Positions 8,060 through 17,166 of a stretch of DNA of 64,000 nucleotides are shown here, piece by piece; position 1 is the first letter of the stretch, and each line of letters starts with the position of its first letter. The notes below the pieces were generated by a model. That model was not told the origin of the DNA and did no database searches. It worked only from the letters and a program-made list of their open reading frames with translations. The translations under genes were made by a program, and so were the position numbers. This DNA is from RI-43 sp033764725 (GTDB lineage: Bacteria; Pseudomonadota; Alphaproteobacteria; Caulobacterales; Aquidulcibacteraceae): positions 144,202 through 208,201 of the forward strand of contig JANRIR010000051.1 of assembly GCA_033764725.1 (NCBI GenBank), in the 5' to 3' direction.

Positions 8060-10003
8060 TCAGCCGCGCCGCAGATCGGGCGCCGCCGCCTCGCGCGTTA
8101 AGGTTTCGATCGCCGCGTCCAGCGAAACGACGGTCTGCTGTTCGCCGCCGAGCCGGCGCAGCGCGACCTGCCCCGCCTCGGCCTCCTTGCGCCCAACCAC
8201 CGCGATGACCGGGATTTTCGCCAGCGAATGCTCGCGGATCTTGTAGCCGACCTTCTCGTTGCGCAGGTCGAGATCGGCGCGCAGGCCCGCCGCGTGCAGC
8301 GCCGCGCGCACTGTCCGCGCGTACGCGTCGGCGTCGGACGTGATCGTGGCCACCACGATCTGCGTCGGCGCAAGCCACAACGGAAACGCCCCGGCGTAAT
8401 TCTCGATGATCACGCCGATGAAGCGCTCCAGCGAGCCGAGGATGGCGCGGTGCAGCATGACAGGACGGTGCTTCTGTCCGTCCTCGCCGATATATTCGGC
8501 CCCGAGCCGTTCGGGCAGCACGTAATCGTTCTGGATCGTGCCGCACGTCCAGGAGCGCCCGATCGCATCCTTGAGCTGGAAATCGAGCTTCGGCGCATAG
8601 AACGCGCCGTCGCCCTGCGCGATCACCGGCTCGACGCCCGCCTTGCGCGCGGCGTTGAGCAATTGCGCTTCGGCCATGTCCCAGAACGCATCCGTTCCGG
8701 CGCGCGGCGTGGGCCGCGTGCCGAGCGCGATGTGATCGCGCGTGAGGCCGAAATCCTCATGGATGGACGACGCCAGCGTGATGAAGCGCGCGACCTCGTC
8801 CTCAATCTGGTCTTCACGGCAGAAGATGTGCGCGTCGTCCTGCGTGAAGGCGCGCACGCGCATCAGGCCGTGCAGCGAGCCCGACGGCTCGTAGCGGTGG
8901 CACGCGCCGAACTCCGCCATGCGCAGCGGCAGATCGCGATAGGACTTTTGCCCGAACTTGAAAATTTGCACATGGCCAGGGCAATTCATCGGCTTCAGGG
9001 CAAGCTCTTCGCCCTCGACCGTTTCGCACACGAACATGTTGGGACGGTAATTCTCCCAATGGCCGCTCTTTTCCCAAAACACCCGATCGAGCACTTGCGG
9101 GGTGCGCACCTCGACATAGCCCGCCGCCTCCAGTCTGCGGCGCATATAGGCCTCTATCGTGCGCCACAGCGTCAGGCCTTTCTCGTGCCAGAACACCATG
9201 CCGCGCCCTTCTTCCTGCATATGGAAAAGATCGAGCTGGCGGCCGAGCTTGCGATGGTCGCGTTTCTCGGCCTCTTCCAGGCGTTTGAGATAATCCTCAA
9301 GCTGCTTCTCGTCGGCCCAGGCCGTGCCGTAGATGCGCTGCAGCTGCTGATTGTTCTGGTCGCCCCGCCAATAGGCGCCCGCCAGCTTCATCAGCTTGAA
9401 CGCCTTGCCCAATCGTCCTGTTGAGGGGAGGTGCGGACCGCGGCACAAATCCTTCCAGTCCGCGCCCTGGCGATACACCGTGATGGCCTCGCCGGGCGGG
9501 ATGATGTCGTCGATGATCTGCGCCTTGAAGGTTTCGCCGATTCCGTTGAAGTGCGCGATCGCCTCGTCGCGGCTCCACTCTTCCCGCACGATGGGGAGAT
9601 CGGCGTCGACGATCTCGCGCATGCGCTTTTCGATCTTCTCGAAATCGTCCGTCGAAAATGGTTCGTCGCGGGCGAAATCATAATAGAAGCCGTCCTCCAC
9701 CGTCGGCCCGATGGTGACCTGCGTGCCGGGGAACAGCTCCTGCACCGCCTGCGCCAGCACGTGCGCGGCGTCATGGCGCAGAACCTCAAGCCCATCGGCG
9801 CTGTCGCGCGTGACGAGTTCAAACTTTTTCGCTTCCGCGCCGCCGCTCTCAAGCGGGCGCGTCAAATCCCACCATTGGCCGTCGATCTTGGCGGCGACGA
9901 CCTTCTTCGCCAGCGATTTGGAGATGCTTTCAGCGATCGCCAAAGGCGTCGCGCCGGGCTCGACGGACCGGCGCGCGCCGTCAGGCATGACAAGTTCGAT
10001 CAT
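8060..10003 (-). CDS. thrS: Threonine--tRNA ligase
   Basis: A 647-residue class II aminoacyl-tRNA synthetase that charges tRNA-Thr. Domains in order: TGS domain (about 1-62), the editing domain with HDAAHVLAQA, the catalytic core with MNCPGH, motif 2 around HRYEPSGSLHGLMRVRAF, and motif 3 around HRAILGSLERFIGV, then the anticodon-binding domain. Full length for the family. The ATG overlaps the stop of the upstream hydrolase gene (ATGA), so the two are coupled; AGG lies shortly upstream. It is the last gene of a yidD-hydrolase-thrS run, followed directly by a probable terminator. Confidence 0.98.
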   Translation of the reverse strand: MIELVMPDGARRSVEPGATPLAIAESISKSLAKKVVAAKIDGQWWDLTRPLESGGAEAKKFELVTRDSADGLEVLRHDAAHVLAQAVQELFPGTQVTIGPTVEDGFYYDFARDEPFSTDDFEKIEKRMREIVDADLPIVREEWSRDEAIAHFNGIGETFKAQIIDDIIPPGEAITVYRQGADWKDLCRGPHLPSTGRLGKAFKLMKLAGAYWRGDQNNQQLQRIYGTAWADEKQLEDYLKRLEEAEKRDHRKLGRQLDLFHMQEEGRGMVFWHEKGLTLWRTIEAYMRRRLEAAGYVEVRTPQVLDRVFWEKSGHWENYRPNMFVCETVEGEELALKPMNCPGHVQIFKFGQKSYRDLPLRMAEFGACHRYEPSGSLHGLMRVRAFTQDDAHIFCREDQIEDEVARFITLASSIHEDFGLTRDHIALGTRPTPRAGTDAFWDMAEAQLLNAARKAGVEPVIAQGDGAFYAPKLDFQLKDAIGRSWTCGTIQNDYVLPERLGAEYIGEDGQKHRPVMLHRAILGSLERFIGVIIENYAGAFPLWLAPTQIVVATITSDADAYARTVRAALHAAGLRADLDLRNEKVGYKIREHSLAKIPVIAVVGRKEAEAGQVALRRLGGEQQTVVSLDAAIETLTREAAAPDLRRG

Positions 10004-10872
10004 AGGGGACCTGCTTCGATGGATTGGAAAAACGCCGCCAGCGCGGCGGGAAAAGCGGGATCGTCGGGCGCGTTGTTGTGCCCGGCGTCGGTCAGTTCGA
10101 CATAGGTGACGCGCACGCCCGCGGCCTCGATCGCCTCCGCTAGCGAGCGGCTCAAGCGCACCGGCAATTGGCGGTCGCGGCGCGCCCCGATCACCAGCAC
10201 CGGCGCGCGCACCGCAGCGCTGGCTGCGGCGTTGTCGTAGGCGGCAAGCGATTGCGCGACGTTCACCCGCACGAGCGGCGCGGCGTACCAGGGCCGCAAC
10301 GCGTCGGCCACCTCGCGCGCATTGCGCGCGCTGGTTTCGAACACGAGGCCGGCGGTTTGCGGCAGACGCTGCGCAACCGCGCCGCACACGAAGCCGCCCA
10401 GCGAATGCCCCCACGCGACGATGCGGCGCGCGCCTGCGGTTTCTTCCGCCAGCGCGGCGATGCGCGCTGCAGCGCTGTGCAGCGCTTCCGCGCTCGGCGC
10501 GCCGCCGCTGTCGCCATAGCCGGGATAATCGAACAAGAGCACGTCGCCGAAGCGCAACGCCTTGCGCGCGTAAGCGACGCCGGAATTGCGCCGATCGGCG
10601 GCGTTGCCGCCGCAATGCACGATCAGCGGACGACGCGCATCCGTCCCGCGCACCAGCGTATAGGCGATGCGTTCCTCGCCGGCGCCGAGAAAGCCGTGAC
10701 TAACAGCATAGGTCGCGGCGAGCGGCGCGAACATGGCGTCGGCGCGGTCGCTCAATACGGCGGCGGTTTGTGCGGCGGGACCGGTGTCGGGCGGCTGAAA
10801 CGCCGTGCGCTCGTCGAGCGCGACGGTGCATGCAGACAGCGCCAACGCCGCCATAAGGCCGATCGCTTTCAT
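10000..10872 (-). CDS. Alpha/beta-hydrolase lipoprotein
   Basis: A 290-residue protein with a lipoprotein signal (MKAIGLMAALALSACTV, lipobox LSAC) and an alpha/beta-hydrolase fold. The nucleophile elbow is GHSLGG, the oxyanion region LIVHCGGN, the strand LLFDYPGYGDSGG, the acid near VLVIGARRDRQLP, and the catalytic histidine in DAGHNN. It resembles serine esterases of the BEM46/YfhR type. The start at 10872 is preferred because AAGGA lies 8 bp upstream; an ATG at 10887 has no such site. It overlaps thrS by 4 bp. The natural substrate is unknown. Confidence 0.85.
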   Translation of the reverse strand: MKAIGLMAALALSACTVALDERTAFQPPDTGPAAQTAAVLSDRADAMFAPLAATYAVSHGFLGAGEERIAYTLVRGTDARRPLIVHCGGNAADRRNSGVAYARKALRFGDVLLFDYPGYGDSGGAPSAEALHSAAARIAALAEETAGARRIVAWGHSLGGFVCGAVAQRLPQTAGLVFETSARNAREVADALRPWYAAPLVRVNVAQSLAAYDNAAASAAVRAPVLVIGARRDRQLPVRLSRSLAEAIEAAGVRVTYVELTDAGHNNAPDDPAFPAALAAFFQSIEAGPL

Positions 10873-10883
10873 CGAGATGTCCT

Positions 10884-11195
10884 TCATGCGTGCGTTGGCG
10901 GCGCCGGGCGCGCGCCGCCTTTCCAATCGCCCAGCCGCCACGGCGCCCACCATGGCGCACGCGGCGCCTGCGCGGGCGCTGGGTCATAGCCCGATCCGCC
11001 CCACGGATGACACCGGCACACGCGCGCGCCCGCCATCCATGCGCCCGCCCAAGCCCCGTGCGCGCGGATCGCGTCGGCGGCGTAGTGCGAACAGGTCGGC
11101 AGATAGCGGCACTCGCGCCCGATCAGGGGCGAGAGCGTCCACTGGTAAAGCTTGATCGCGCCCAAAAGCGCGCGCGCGGGAAGGCTCGTCGGCAT
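10884..11195 (-). CDS. yidD: Membrane protein insertion efficiency factor YidD
   Basis: A 103-residue protein with the YidD signature: LLGAIKLYQWTLSPLIGREC, then RYLPTCSHYAADAI and the C-terminal CRCHPWGGSGYDP. YidD is a small peripheral inner-membrane protein that helps YidC insert membrane proteins. It usually sits by rnpA and yidC; here it is instead first in a run with a hydrolase lipoprotein and thrS, 11 bp apart. The ATG at 11195 is used; a TTG at 11240 would add 15 residues. The proline-rich C-terminal tail beyond the conserved domain is variable in the family. Confidence 0.93.
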   Translation of the reverse strand: MPTSLPARALLGAIKLYQWTLSPLIGRECRYLPTCSHYAADAIRAHGAWAGAWMAGARVCRCHPWGGSGYDPAPAQAPRAPWWAPWRLGDWKGGARPAPPTHA

Positions 11196-11466
11196 GGCGT
11201 GCAGAGGGGATGGCGAGGGCCGGTCTGGTGAGGAGGTCAACCCGGGCTTGATCGCAGCCGCTGCGGCGCGCCCGGGCGGCGCCGCCGGCGTCAGCCGGTG
11301 GTCGTCGCAGTCGGCGAAAGGCGCGCGCGCTGGCTCATCAGCGCTACTATATCGCGCTCCGAAACAAAATGCACGCCCGCGACGCTGCGTCAGGGCGCAC
11401 GCGGCGGTGACCGATGCGGCGCCGCAGCCTTAAGGTGGGCCCACAGCAACCGAAAGCCCTGCGCCA

Positions 11467-12549
11467 ATGACCAGCCTGTTCGACCCCCTGCCGCTCAAGC
11501 GCGGCCCCGCGCTCAAGAACCGGTTCATGCTGGCGCCGCTCACCAACACGCAAAGCCACGCCGACGGGCGGCTGAGCGACGCCGAGCATCATTGGCTGAC
11601 GCTGCGCGCGCAGGGCGGCTTCGGCCTCGCCATGACCTGCGCGGCGAGCGTGCAGCGTGCGGGGCTCGGCTTTCCCGGCCAATTGGGCGCACATGACGAC
11701 GCCCATGTCGACGGGCTTTCCCGCCTCGCCGCAGCGCTGAACGCGCATGGCGCGCACTCGGTCGTGCAATTGCATCACGCCGGCATGCGCGCGCCGAAGG
11801 AGCTGACGGGCGAGGCGCCGCTGTGCCCGTCCGACGATGCCGAAACCGGCGCGCGCGCCATGACGCTCGACGAGATCGAACGCACCGCCGATGATTTCAT
11901 CGCCGCCGCCATACGCTGCGAACGCGCGGGCTTTCACGGCGTCGAACTCCACGGCGCGCACGGCTATCTGTTGTGCGAATTCTTGAGCCCCGAGATCAAT
12001 CGCCGCGAGGATCGCTATGGCGGATCGCCCGACAATCGCGCGCGGCTGTTGCTCGACATCATCGACGGCGTGCGCGCAGCGACGAGCAAGACGTTCAGCC
12101 TGGGCGTGCGACTATCGCCGGAACGGTTCGGCCTCAGGCTGGAGGAGATCCGCGCGCTGGCGCAACGGCTGATGCGCGACGGCAAGGTCGATTATCTCGA
12201 CCTGTCGCTGTGGGATGTGTTCAAGGAGCCGGTCGAGGACGCCTACAAAGGCGCGTCCTTGCTGTCGTATTTCACATCGCTAGACCGCAACGGAACCGCG
12301 CTGGGCGCCGCCGGCAAGCTCACCACCGGCGAGGCGTGCGCGCGTGCGCTGGCCGAGGGGCTCGATTTCGTCGTCATCGGGCGCGCCGCCATCCTGCATC
12401 ACGACTTCCCGCAGCGCGTCGCCGCCGATCCGCACTTTACGCCGATCCCCTTGCCCGTTGCGGAAAGCCATCTGCGTGCGGAGGGCTTGAGCCCGCCCTT
12501 CATCGACTATATGCGCGCGTGGAAGGGCTTTGTCGCCGACGCGGCCTAA
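11467..12549 (+). CDS. NADH:flavin oxidoreductase (old yellow enzyme family)
   Basis: A 360-residue FMN-dependent TIM-barrel oxidoreductase. Visible motifs: LKNRFMLAPLTNTQ near the N-terminus, VVQLHHAGM, the family stretch GVELHGAHGYLLCEFLSP followed by NRREDRYGGSPDNRARLLLDI, and DFVVIGRAAI near the phosphate-binding end. Such enzymes reduce activated C=C bonds or act on 2,4-dienoyl-type substrates using NAD(P)H. No iron-sulfur domain is present, so it is the short form. It converges with the GDT1-type transporter gene, overlapping by 4 bp. No strong ribosome binding site precedes the ATG. Substrate unknown. Confidence 0.88.
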   Translation: MTSLFDPLPLKRGPALKNRFMLAPLTNTQSHADGRLSDAEHHWLTLRAQGGFGLAMTCAASVQRAGLGFPGQLGAHDDAHVDGLSRLAAALNAHGAHSVVQLHHAGMRAPKELTGEAPLCPSDDAETGARAMTLDEIERTADDFIAAAIRCERAGFHGVELHGAHGYLLCEFLSPEINRREDRYGGSPDNRARLLLDIIDGVRAATSKTFSLGVRLSPERFGLRLEEIRALAQRLMRDGKVDYLDLSLWDVFKEPVEDAYKGASLLSYFTSLDRNGTALGAAGKLTTGEACARALAEGLDFVVIGRAAILHHDFPQRVAADPHFTPIPLPVAESHLRAEGLSPPFIDYMRAWKGFVADAA

Positions 12550-13115
12550 GCCGCCCCCGGCCAGAGCAAGGCGGCGACGCCAAGGGCGGCGAAGACCGCC
12601 GCAGCCGCAACGCGGATTGCAGCGAGCGGCGCCATCCGCGTCACGCGATCGCCGAGCAGCACCGCGGGCACGTTGGCCATCATCATGCCAAGCGTCGTTC
12701 CCGCGGTCACCGCAAGCACATCCTGAAACCGCGCCGCGAGCGCGACCGTGGCGATCTGCGTCTTATCGCCGATCTCGACCAGGAAGAACGCCAACGCCGT
12801 CGCCGCAAAAGCGCCCATGCCCTCCGCGCGCGTATCGACCGCCTCATCCTTGTCGGGGATCAGCGCCCAGCCAGCCATCGCCAGGAACGAAACGCCGAGC
12901 GCGATGCGCAACACGTCGGGCGTGAGAAACCGCGCCAGCGCCGCGCCGCCCCACGCCGCCAGCGCATGATTGGCCAAAGTGGCCGCGAATATCCCCGCGA
13001 TGATCGGCAGCGGCTGGCGGAAACGCGCGGCCAACATGATCGCGAGCAATTGCGTCTTGTCGCCGATCTCGGCGAGCGCGACCACGCCGGTCGAAACGAA
13101 AAACGCCTCCAGCAC
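12546..13115 (-). CDS. TMEM165/GDT1 family (UPF0016) cation transporter
   Basis: A 189-residue membrane protein with six predicted helices in two inverted halves. Each half carries the family signature E-x-G-D-K-T: AEIGDKTQ (E16-T21) and VEIGDKTQ (E114-T119). These acidic residues bind Mn2+ or Ca2+. Bacterial members such as MneA and Mnx export Mn2+. The protein is full length. It follows the IscU-like scaffold gene by 9 bp on the same strand, so they are probably co-transcribed. Manganese export is the likely role, from the family rather than direct evidence. Confidence 0.93.
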   Translation of the reverse strand: MLEAFFVSTGVVALAEIGDKTQLLAIMLAARFRQPLPIIAGIFAATLANHALAAWGGAALARFLTPDVLRIALGVSFLAMAGWALIPDKDEAVDTRAEGMGAFAATALAFFLVEIGDKTQIATVALAARFQDVLAVTAGTTLGMMMANVPAVLLGDRVTRMAPLAAIRVAAAAVFAALGVAALLWPGAA

Positions 13116-13124
13116 CTGCGTGCG

Positions 13125-13571
13125 TCAGCGTGCGCCGACGGGCGCGCGCGCCTGCGCCAGCGCGTCGACGGCTGCGTCGAAGGCGAGCATCACCGAGGCA
13201 TGGCGCTGAGGATAGAAGCGGACGCCTTCCAGGTGGCGCAGCTCCCAGAAGCGGCCCGCAGGCGGCGCGCCCCCGGTCTTGAGCATGGCGAACAGCGCAT
13301 ACCGCGCGGCCGACACCTCATCCGCCGTCGCGCCGACGGCGTTCTGCGCCAGCACCGCAGCGCTTGCCTGGCCCAGCGCGCACGCCTTGGGCTCGACGCC
13401 GATCGCGGCGATGACGCCGTCGCGCACGACGAGATCGACGGTGACGACCGAGCCGCACACCCGGCTAACCCGCGTGGAGGAGCCGTTCGGCGCGTCGAGG
13501 CGCCCGACATGGGGAATGTCGGCGGCGAGTTCGAGCACGCGGGGATGATAGAGGTCGTCCACGACGCTCAT
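13125..13571 (-). CDS. IscU/NifU-like iron-sulfur scaffold-like protein
   Basis: A 148-residue protein with the NifU N-terminal fold. Two ligand cysteines are present, C39 in RVCGSVVTVDL and C64 in ACALGQASA. The usual C-terminal pair His-Cys appears as His124-Ala125 (QRHASVMLAFDA), so the third cysteine is missing. The aspartate that normally follows the first cysteine-glycine is serine. The fold suggests cluster assembly or delivery, but the altered ligand set may mean a divergent function. It is preceded by two lipoprotein genes and followed by the GDT1-type transporter. Confidence 0.8.
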   Translation of the reverse strand: MSVVDDLYHPRVLELAADIPHVGRLDAPNGSSTRVSRVCGSVVTVDLVVRDGVIAAIGVEPKACALGQASAAVLAQNAVGATADEVSAARYALFAMLKTGGAPPAGRFWELRHLEGVRFYPQRHASVMLAFDAAVDALAQARAPVGAR

Positions 13572-13607
13572 GTAAGGCGCGCCGGCGGCCGCGTCACCGT
13601 GCCTGCC

Positions 13608-14069
13608 TTATTGCGGCCCGCCGAGCAGACCGTCATCCGCGGCGCAGCGCCGGTCATAGAGCGCGCGCAGCCGCGACAGCCGCGCCTGGCCAGCGTCGTC
13701 GAAGACGTGCACCTGCCAGGTGTGCGTGCAGCCGGACAGCGTCACCGTGCGCCGGCAGATCGCGTCCGGCGGATCGCCGCGCCCCGCGCGCACCGGCGCG
13801 CAGCGGAAATCGCTGCGGGCGAGATCGGCCTGCACCTCGCTCAAGGCTAGCCCTGCGCCATACCGCCGCGCCGCCGATTGGGAGAAGCGCGCCGCCACCG
13901 CCTGCTGGCTGTCGCGCCGCCAATCGCCCAGCTCCAGCGCGCCGGCGCCGATCCGCGCCGGGCCGCTGGCCGCCACCGTCCCAGCCGGCCCGGGCGAGGC
14001 CGCCGGCGTCACGGCGCAGGCGGCCGCGGCGAGAGCGGCCAAAGCGGCGAGCGTCGAGCGGATCGTCAT
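13608..14069 (-). CDS. Predicted lipoprotein, paralogue of its upstream neighbour
   Basis: A 153-residue lipoprotein: MTIRSTLAALAALAAAACAV with lipobox AAAC. The mature domain runs from about residue 48 and shows the pattern GDWRRD...RFS...V-ADLARSDFRC....C.....C.HTWQVHVF. The spaced cysteines probably form disulfides in the periplasm. The same pattern occurs in the gene immediately upstream, so the pair looks like an old tandem duplication. The start overlaps the upstream stop (ATGA), showing coupling. Function unknown. Confidence 0.75.
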   Translation of the reverse strand: MTIRSTLAALAALAAAACAVTPAASPGPAGTVAASGPARIGAGALELGDWRRDSQQAVAARFSQSAARRYGAGLALSEVQADLARSDFRCAPVRAGRGDPPDAICRRTVTLSGCTHTWQVHVFDDAGQARLSRLRALYDRRCAADDGLLGGPQ

Positions 14070-14521
14070 GAGGCGGCGCCGAGACACATCACATCGAACC
14101 CAGCGCGCGGGGCTGCGGTTCCCGGCTCGAACGCCACGTACCAGTCGCGCGCGCAGGATTGCGCCATGATCTCGATCCGGCACTGCAGCACCCCGCCCGC
14201 GTCGCTGCAGGAAAAGCCGTTGCGCTCGAGATCCGCGCGGGCGGCTGCGCGATCCTGGCCACGAAAGCGCGCCTGCATCGCCGCCTGGAAGGCGGGGCCG
14301 TAGGTCGCCGGATCGGCGCTGCGCCACGCGCCGAAATCGATTCCGCCTGGGCCTACCCCTTCCGGGGGCGCGGCCCCTCGCGCCGCCGCCGTCGACGGCG
14401 GCGCAGGCGCCGTGCCGCGGCTGGCGACGAAGGGGTTGTCGGGGGCCGCTTCGGTGACCGCCGACGGACCGCCCGCGCACGCCGCCGCCAGGAGCGCCAA
14501 ACCCACCACCAGTCCGCGCAT
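14066..14521 (-). CDS. Predicted lipoprotein, first of a paralogous pair
   Basis: A 151-residue lipoprotein: MRGLVVGLALLAAACAGG with lipobox AAAC, then a proline/alanine-rich linker and a domain from about residue 60. That domain reads FGAWRSAD...RFRG...AARADLERNGFSC....LQC.....SCARDWYVAFEP, matching its downstream neighbour in tryptophan, cysteine and DL positions. It is the first gene of a minus-strand run that continues with the paralogue, the IscU-like protein and the transporter. No function is known to me. Confidence 0.75.
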   Translation of the reverse strand: MRGLVVGLALLAAACAGGPSAVTEAAPDNPFVASRGTAPAPPSTAAARGAAPPEGVGPGGIDFGAWRSADPATYGPAFQAAMQARFRGQDRAAARADLERNGFSCSDAGGVLQCRIEIMAQSCARDWYVAFEPGTAAPRAGFDVMCLGAAS

Positions 14522-14600
14522 GCGTCACCTTTGCTTCCGCCCGCGCGTCAGGTACGCGGGCGCGGCGGCGGCGACAAGCGCGCCGCGCATGAGCATGCCG

Positions 14601-17051
14601 TCAGAATTGCGCGGTGAGTTCGACGCCGATCAGGCGCGGCGCGCCGCGGATAAAGGTCGGCAGGCCGAGCGCGTCGCCGGTGTTGCCGGCGTCGATGAGG
14701 TATTCCTCGTCCAGCGCGTTGGTGATGAACGCCTCGACCGCATATCGCCCGCCTTCGGCGGTGTAGCGTGCGCGGAAGTTCAACAGGCCGTAGGCGTCCT
14801 GCTTTTCATCGACGATCAGATCGGAGAACGCCGCGGGCGTGCGGCGCTGCAGATCGGCGCGATCGTTGTCGTCGTCGAAAAACACTTCCGATTGCCAAGT
14901 GTAGCTCGGCGTCAGCGCCAGCGTGCCGCCGAACAGCGGGAACGAGGCCGTGCCGCCGATCGCCAGCGAATGATCGGGCGAGAGGCGGAAGCGATTGCCT
15001 TCGCGCGCGCCCGCATCGAGGCGCGCTTCGCTGTAGGCGTACGTCACGAACGCGTCGAGCGCATCGCTGATCGACCAGGCGGCCAGGCCTTCGAAACCCG
15101 TGGCGCTGGCTTCGCCCGCATTGATCGTGACCAGGCGTGCGCCGTCGAACTCGGTGGTTTGGAAATTCTCGTAGGTGTAGTGATAGATCGAGCCGTCGAG
15201 ATCGAGCGCGCCGTCGAGCAGTTCGGTGCGCGCGCCGATTTCGAAACTATCGACCGTTTCTGCGGGAATGATGCGGAACGTCGCATTGCCGCCCGGGGCC
15301 GAAGGCGCGCTCGGCGCGATCACGTCGGGACGCCGCCCGCGCGCATACGAGGCCCACACCGAGGTCGCATCGCTCACTTCGTAGCGCCCAACGAGGCGCC
15401 AGGTGAAATCGTCGAACGTCTCGGAGCGGAACTGCGTCGCGCCGCCGGCCGTGGGCTGCACCAGGATGCCCGTGCCCAGCGGCGTGCGGCCGGTCAGCGC
15501 GATGGCTTGCAGCACTTGCGCCTGGGTGGCCGCCGGCAGCGACGGCAGCGCGAGCAGCGTGCCGAGAACGCTGCCGCCGCCGAAGGCTTGCGCGGAAAAG
15601 CCGGTGGTTTTGTCGTCCTGCGACCAGCGGACGCCGGCCGAGATGTCGAGGCGATCGGTCAGCGCATAGGTGGCGTCGGCGTAGATGTCGATCGAATCGG
15701 TCTCGCCGGAATTGGTGAATTGCTCGCCGTAATTGCCGCGCAGCGCGGCAGCGACCGCGGGACGCGCCGTGGCCGGGATGCCGAGGCCGCCCAGCAAAGC
15801 TTGCGTGAACGCGGAATTGGTGAGCACCGCCGTCGATTGCGGCTGAGGCGCGGTAATCTGATCGGCGAACAGCGCAAGAAGCACACGCTCGTCATATTGC
15901 AGCGGCACGCGCTGGCGGCCGCTTTCGGTGAAGTACGACGCGCCGATGAACCAGGACAGCGGACCGTCGCCCTGATAGCCGAGGCGGAAATCCTGGCTCC
16001 ATTGGTAGCCGGCAGCGTCTTCCGCGGCGATCAGGATCGGCAGCGACGACCCGTCCGGATCGAAGATTTCAACCGAGTCGAACGTGCGCCATCCGGTCGT
16101 CGCGTTGAGCGTGAACGCTTCATTGATGTCGTAAGCCGCCAGGAAAGTCAGCGAATAGACTTCGCGGTTGAGGCCGAGCGGCGCGCCGCCTTCGAAACCG
16201 CCGAACGTCGCCAGCGCGGCCGGCGTGTACGGGCTCGTGGAGCCGCCCGCCGGCGCGAACGTACCGGATTTGAACGCCGTGCCGGTGTTGTCGTCGATGT
16301 GGACATTGCCGATCAGGTCGAACCGCCAATTCGCGTTGGGCTCATAACGAAACGACACGCGACCGGCGTCGACGTCCATGCTGCGCAGCGGATTGGACGG
16401 ATCGAGCGTGTTGTCGACGAAGCCGTCGCGGCGGCGCGTGGTGGCGGCGATGCGCATGGCGAAGACGTCTTCGGCCAGCACCGCATTCCAAACGCCCAAC
16501 ACGCGGCGATACTCATCCTCGCCGAAGCCGGCCTCGAGACGGAAGCCGTTGGCGTCGAGATCGGGCTTATTCTGCACGAGATTGACCGCGCCGATCAGCG
16601 CGCCGCGGCCGAACAAGGTCGCCTGCGGCCCTTTCGACACTTCGATGCGCTCCATGTCGAACAATTCGACATAGGAGCCGCGCGAGCGCGAGATCGAAAC
16701 CCCGTCCTGGAACACGGCCACGCGCGCCTCGACCGTCGCTTCGCCGGAATCCGAGGTGATGCCGCGAATGACGAAGCCGGGATTGTTGGCGCTTTGCTCC
16801 TGCACTTCGAGGCCAGGCACATAGAGGGCCAGCTCCTCGAAGCGGTCGATGCCGAGCTTGTCGAGGAAATCGCCGTCGAAGGCGGTGACGGCGATGGGGA
16901 CTTCCGACAATTGCTGTTCGCGCAATTGCACGGTGACGACGATTTCGTCGGACACGACGGTTTCGGTTTCCACCGTCTGGGCCGCCGCCTGGCCTGCCGC
17001 CATGCCGCACAGGGTCGTCAGCGCGAGCGCGCTGGTCCACATCTTCCGCAT
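14601..17051 (-). CDS. TonB-dependent outer-membrane receptor
   Basis: An 816-residue receptor. Signal peptide MRKMWTSALALTTLCGMAAG (cleavage near QAAAQ), TonB box around DEIVVTVQLREQ, plug domain with VPIAVTAFDGDFLDKLG and RIEVSKGPQATLFGRGALIG, then a 22-strand-type barrel ending in the aromatic LIGVELTAQF. Such receptors import siderophores, cobalamin, glycans or other large ligands using TonB energy. The plug ends GRGALIGAVNLVQNKP, slightly unlike the usual GRNTTGGAINI. The start at 17051 is preceded by a GGGG-rich site; a GTG at 17063 is possible. Ligand unknown; no regulator or hydrolase neighbours give a hint. Confidence 0.93.
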   Translation of the reverse strand: MRKMWTSALALTTLCGMAAGQAAAQTVETETVVSDEIVVTVQLREQQLSEVPIAVTAFDGDFLDKLGIDRFEELALYVPGLEVQEQSANNPGFVIRGITSDSGEATVEARVAVFQDGVSISRSRGSYVELFDMERIEVSKGPQATLFGRGALIGAVNLVQNKPDLDANGFRLEAGFGEDEYRRVLGVWNAVLAEDVFAMRIAATTRRRDGFVDNTLDPSNPLRSMDVDAGRVSFRYEPNANWRFDLIGNVHIDDNTGTAFKSGTFAPAGGSTSPYTPAALATFGGFEGGAPLGLNREVYSLTFLAAYDINEAFTLNATTGWRTFDSVEIFDPDGSSLPILIAAEDAAGYQWSQDFRLGYQGDGPLSWFIGASYFTESGRQRVPLQYDERVLLALFADQITAPQPQSTAVLTNSAFTQALLGGLGIPATARPAVAAALRGNYGEQFTNSGETDSIDIYADATYALTDRLDISAGVRWSQDDKTTGFSAQAFGGGSVLGTLLALPSLPAATQAQVLQAIALTGRTPLGTGILVQPTAGGATQFRSETFDDFTWRLVGRYEVSDATSVWASYARGRRPDVIAPSAPSAPGGNATFRIIPAETVDSFEIGARTELLDGALDLDGSIYHYTYENFQTTEFDGARLVTINAGEASATGFEGLAAWSISDALDAFVTYAYSEARLDAGAREGNRFRLSPDHSLAIGGTASFPLFGGTLALTPSYTWQSEVFFDDDNDRADLQRRTPAAFSDLIVDEKQDAYGLLNFRARYTAEGGRYAVEAFITNALDEEYLIDAGNTGDALGLPTFIRGAPRLIGVELTAQF

Positions 17052-17166
17052 CTTGATCCCCACCCACGCTGCAATCGCGTTTCGCAGGCGCAATAACCAC
17101 GCGGGATGACGCGCGCATGAAGGCTGTGCGAAGGGATTGCGACGAGCGGGGTTCGGCGACTTGACC

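Noticed and set aside
11196..11466. Possible tRNA or small RNA between yidD and the old-yellow-enzyme gene
   Set aside because: The 271 bp are GC-rich without a cloverleaf, T-run or open frame that I could support; nothing is called there.
14412..17096. 894-codon open frame on the plus strand over the first TonB receptor gene
   Set aside because: It is antisense to a clearly coding receptor, rich in Arg/Ala/Gly, without a ribosome binding site or domain. High GC keeps antisense frames open.
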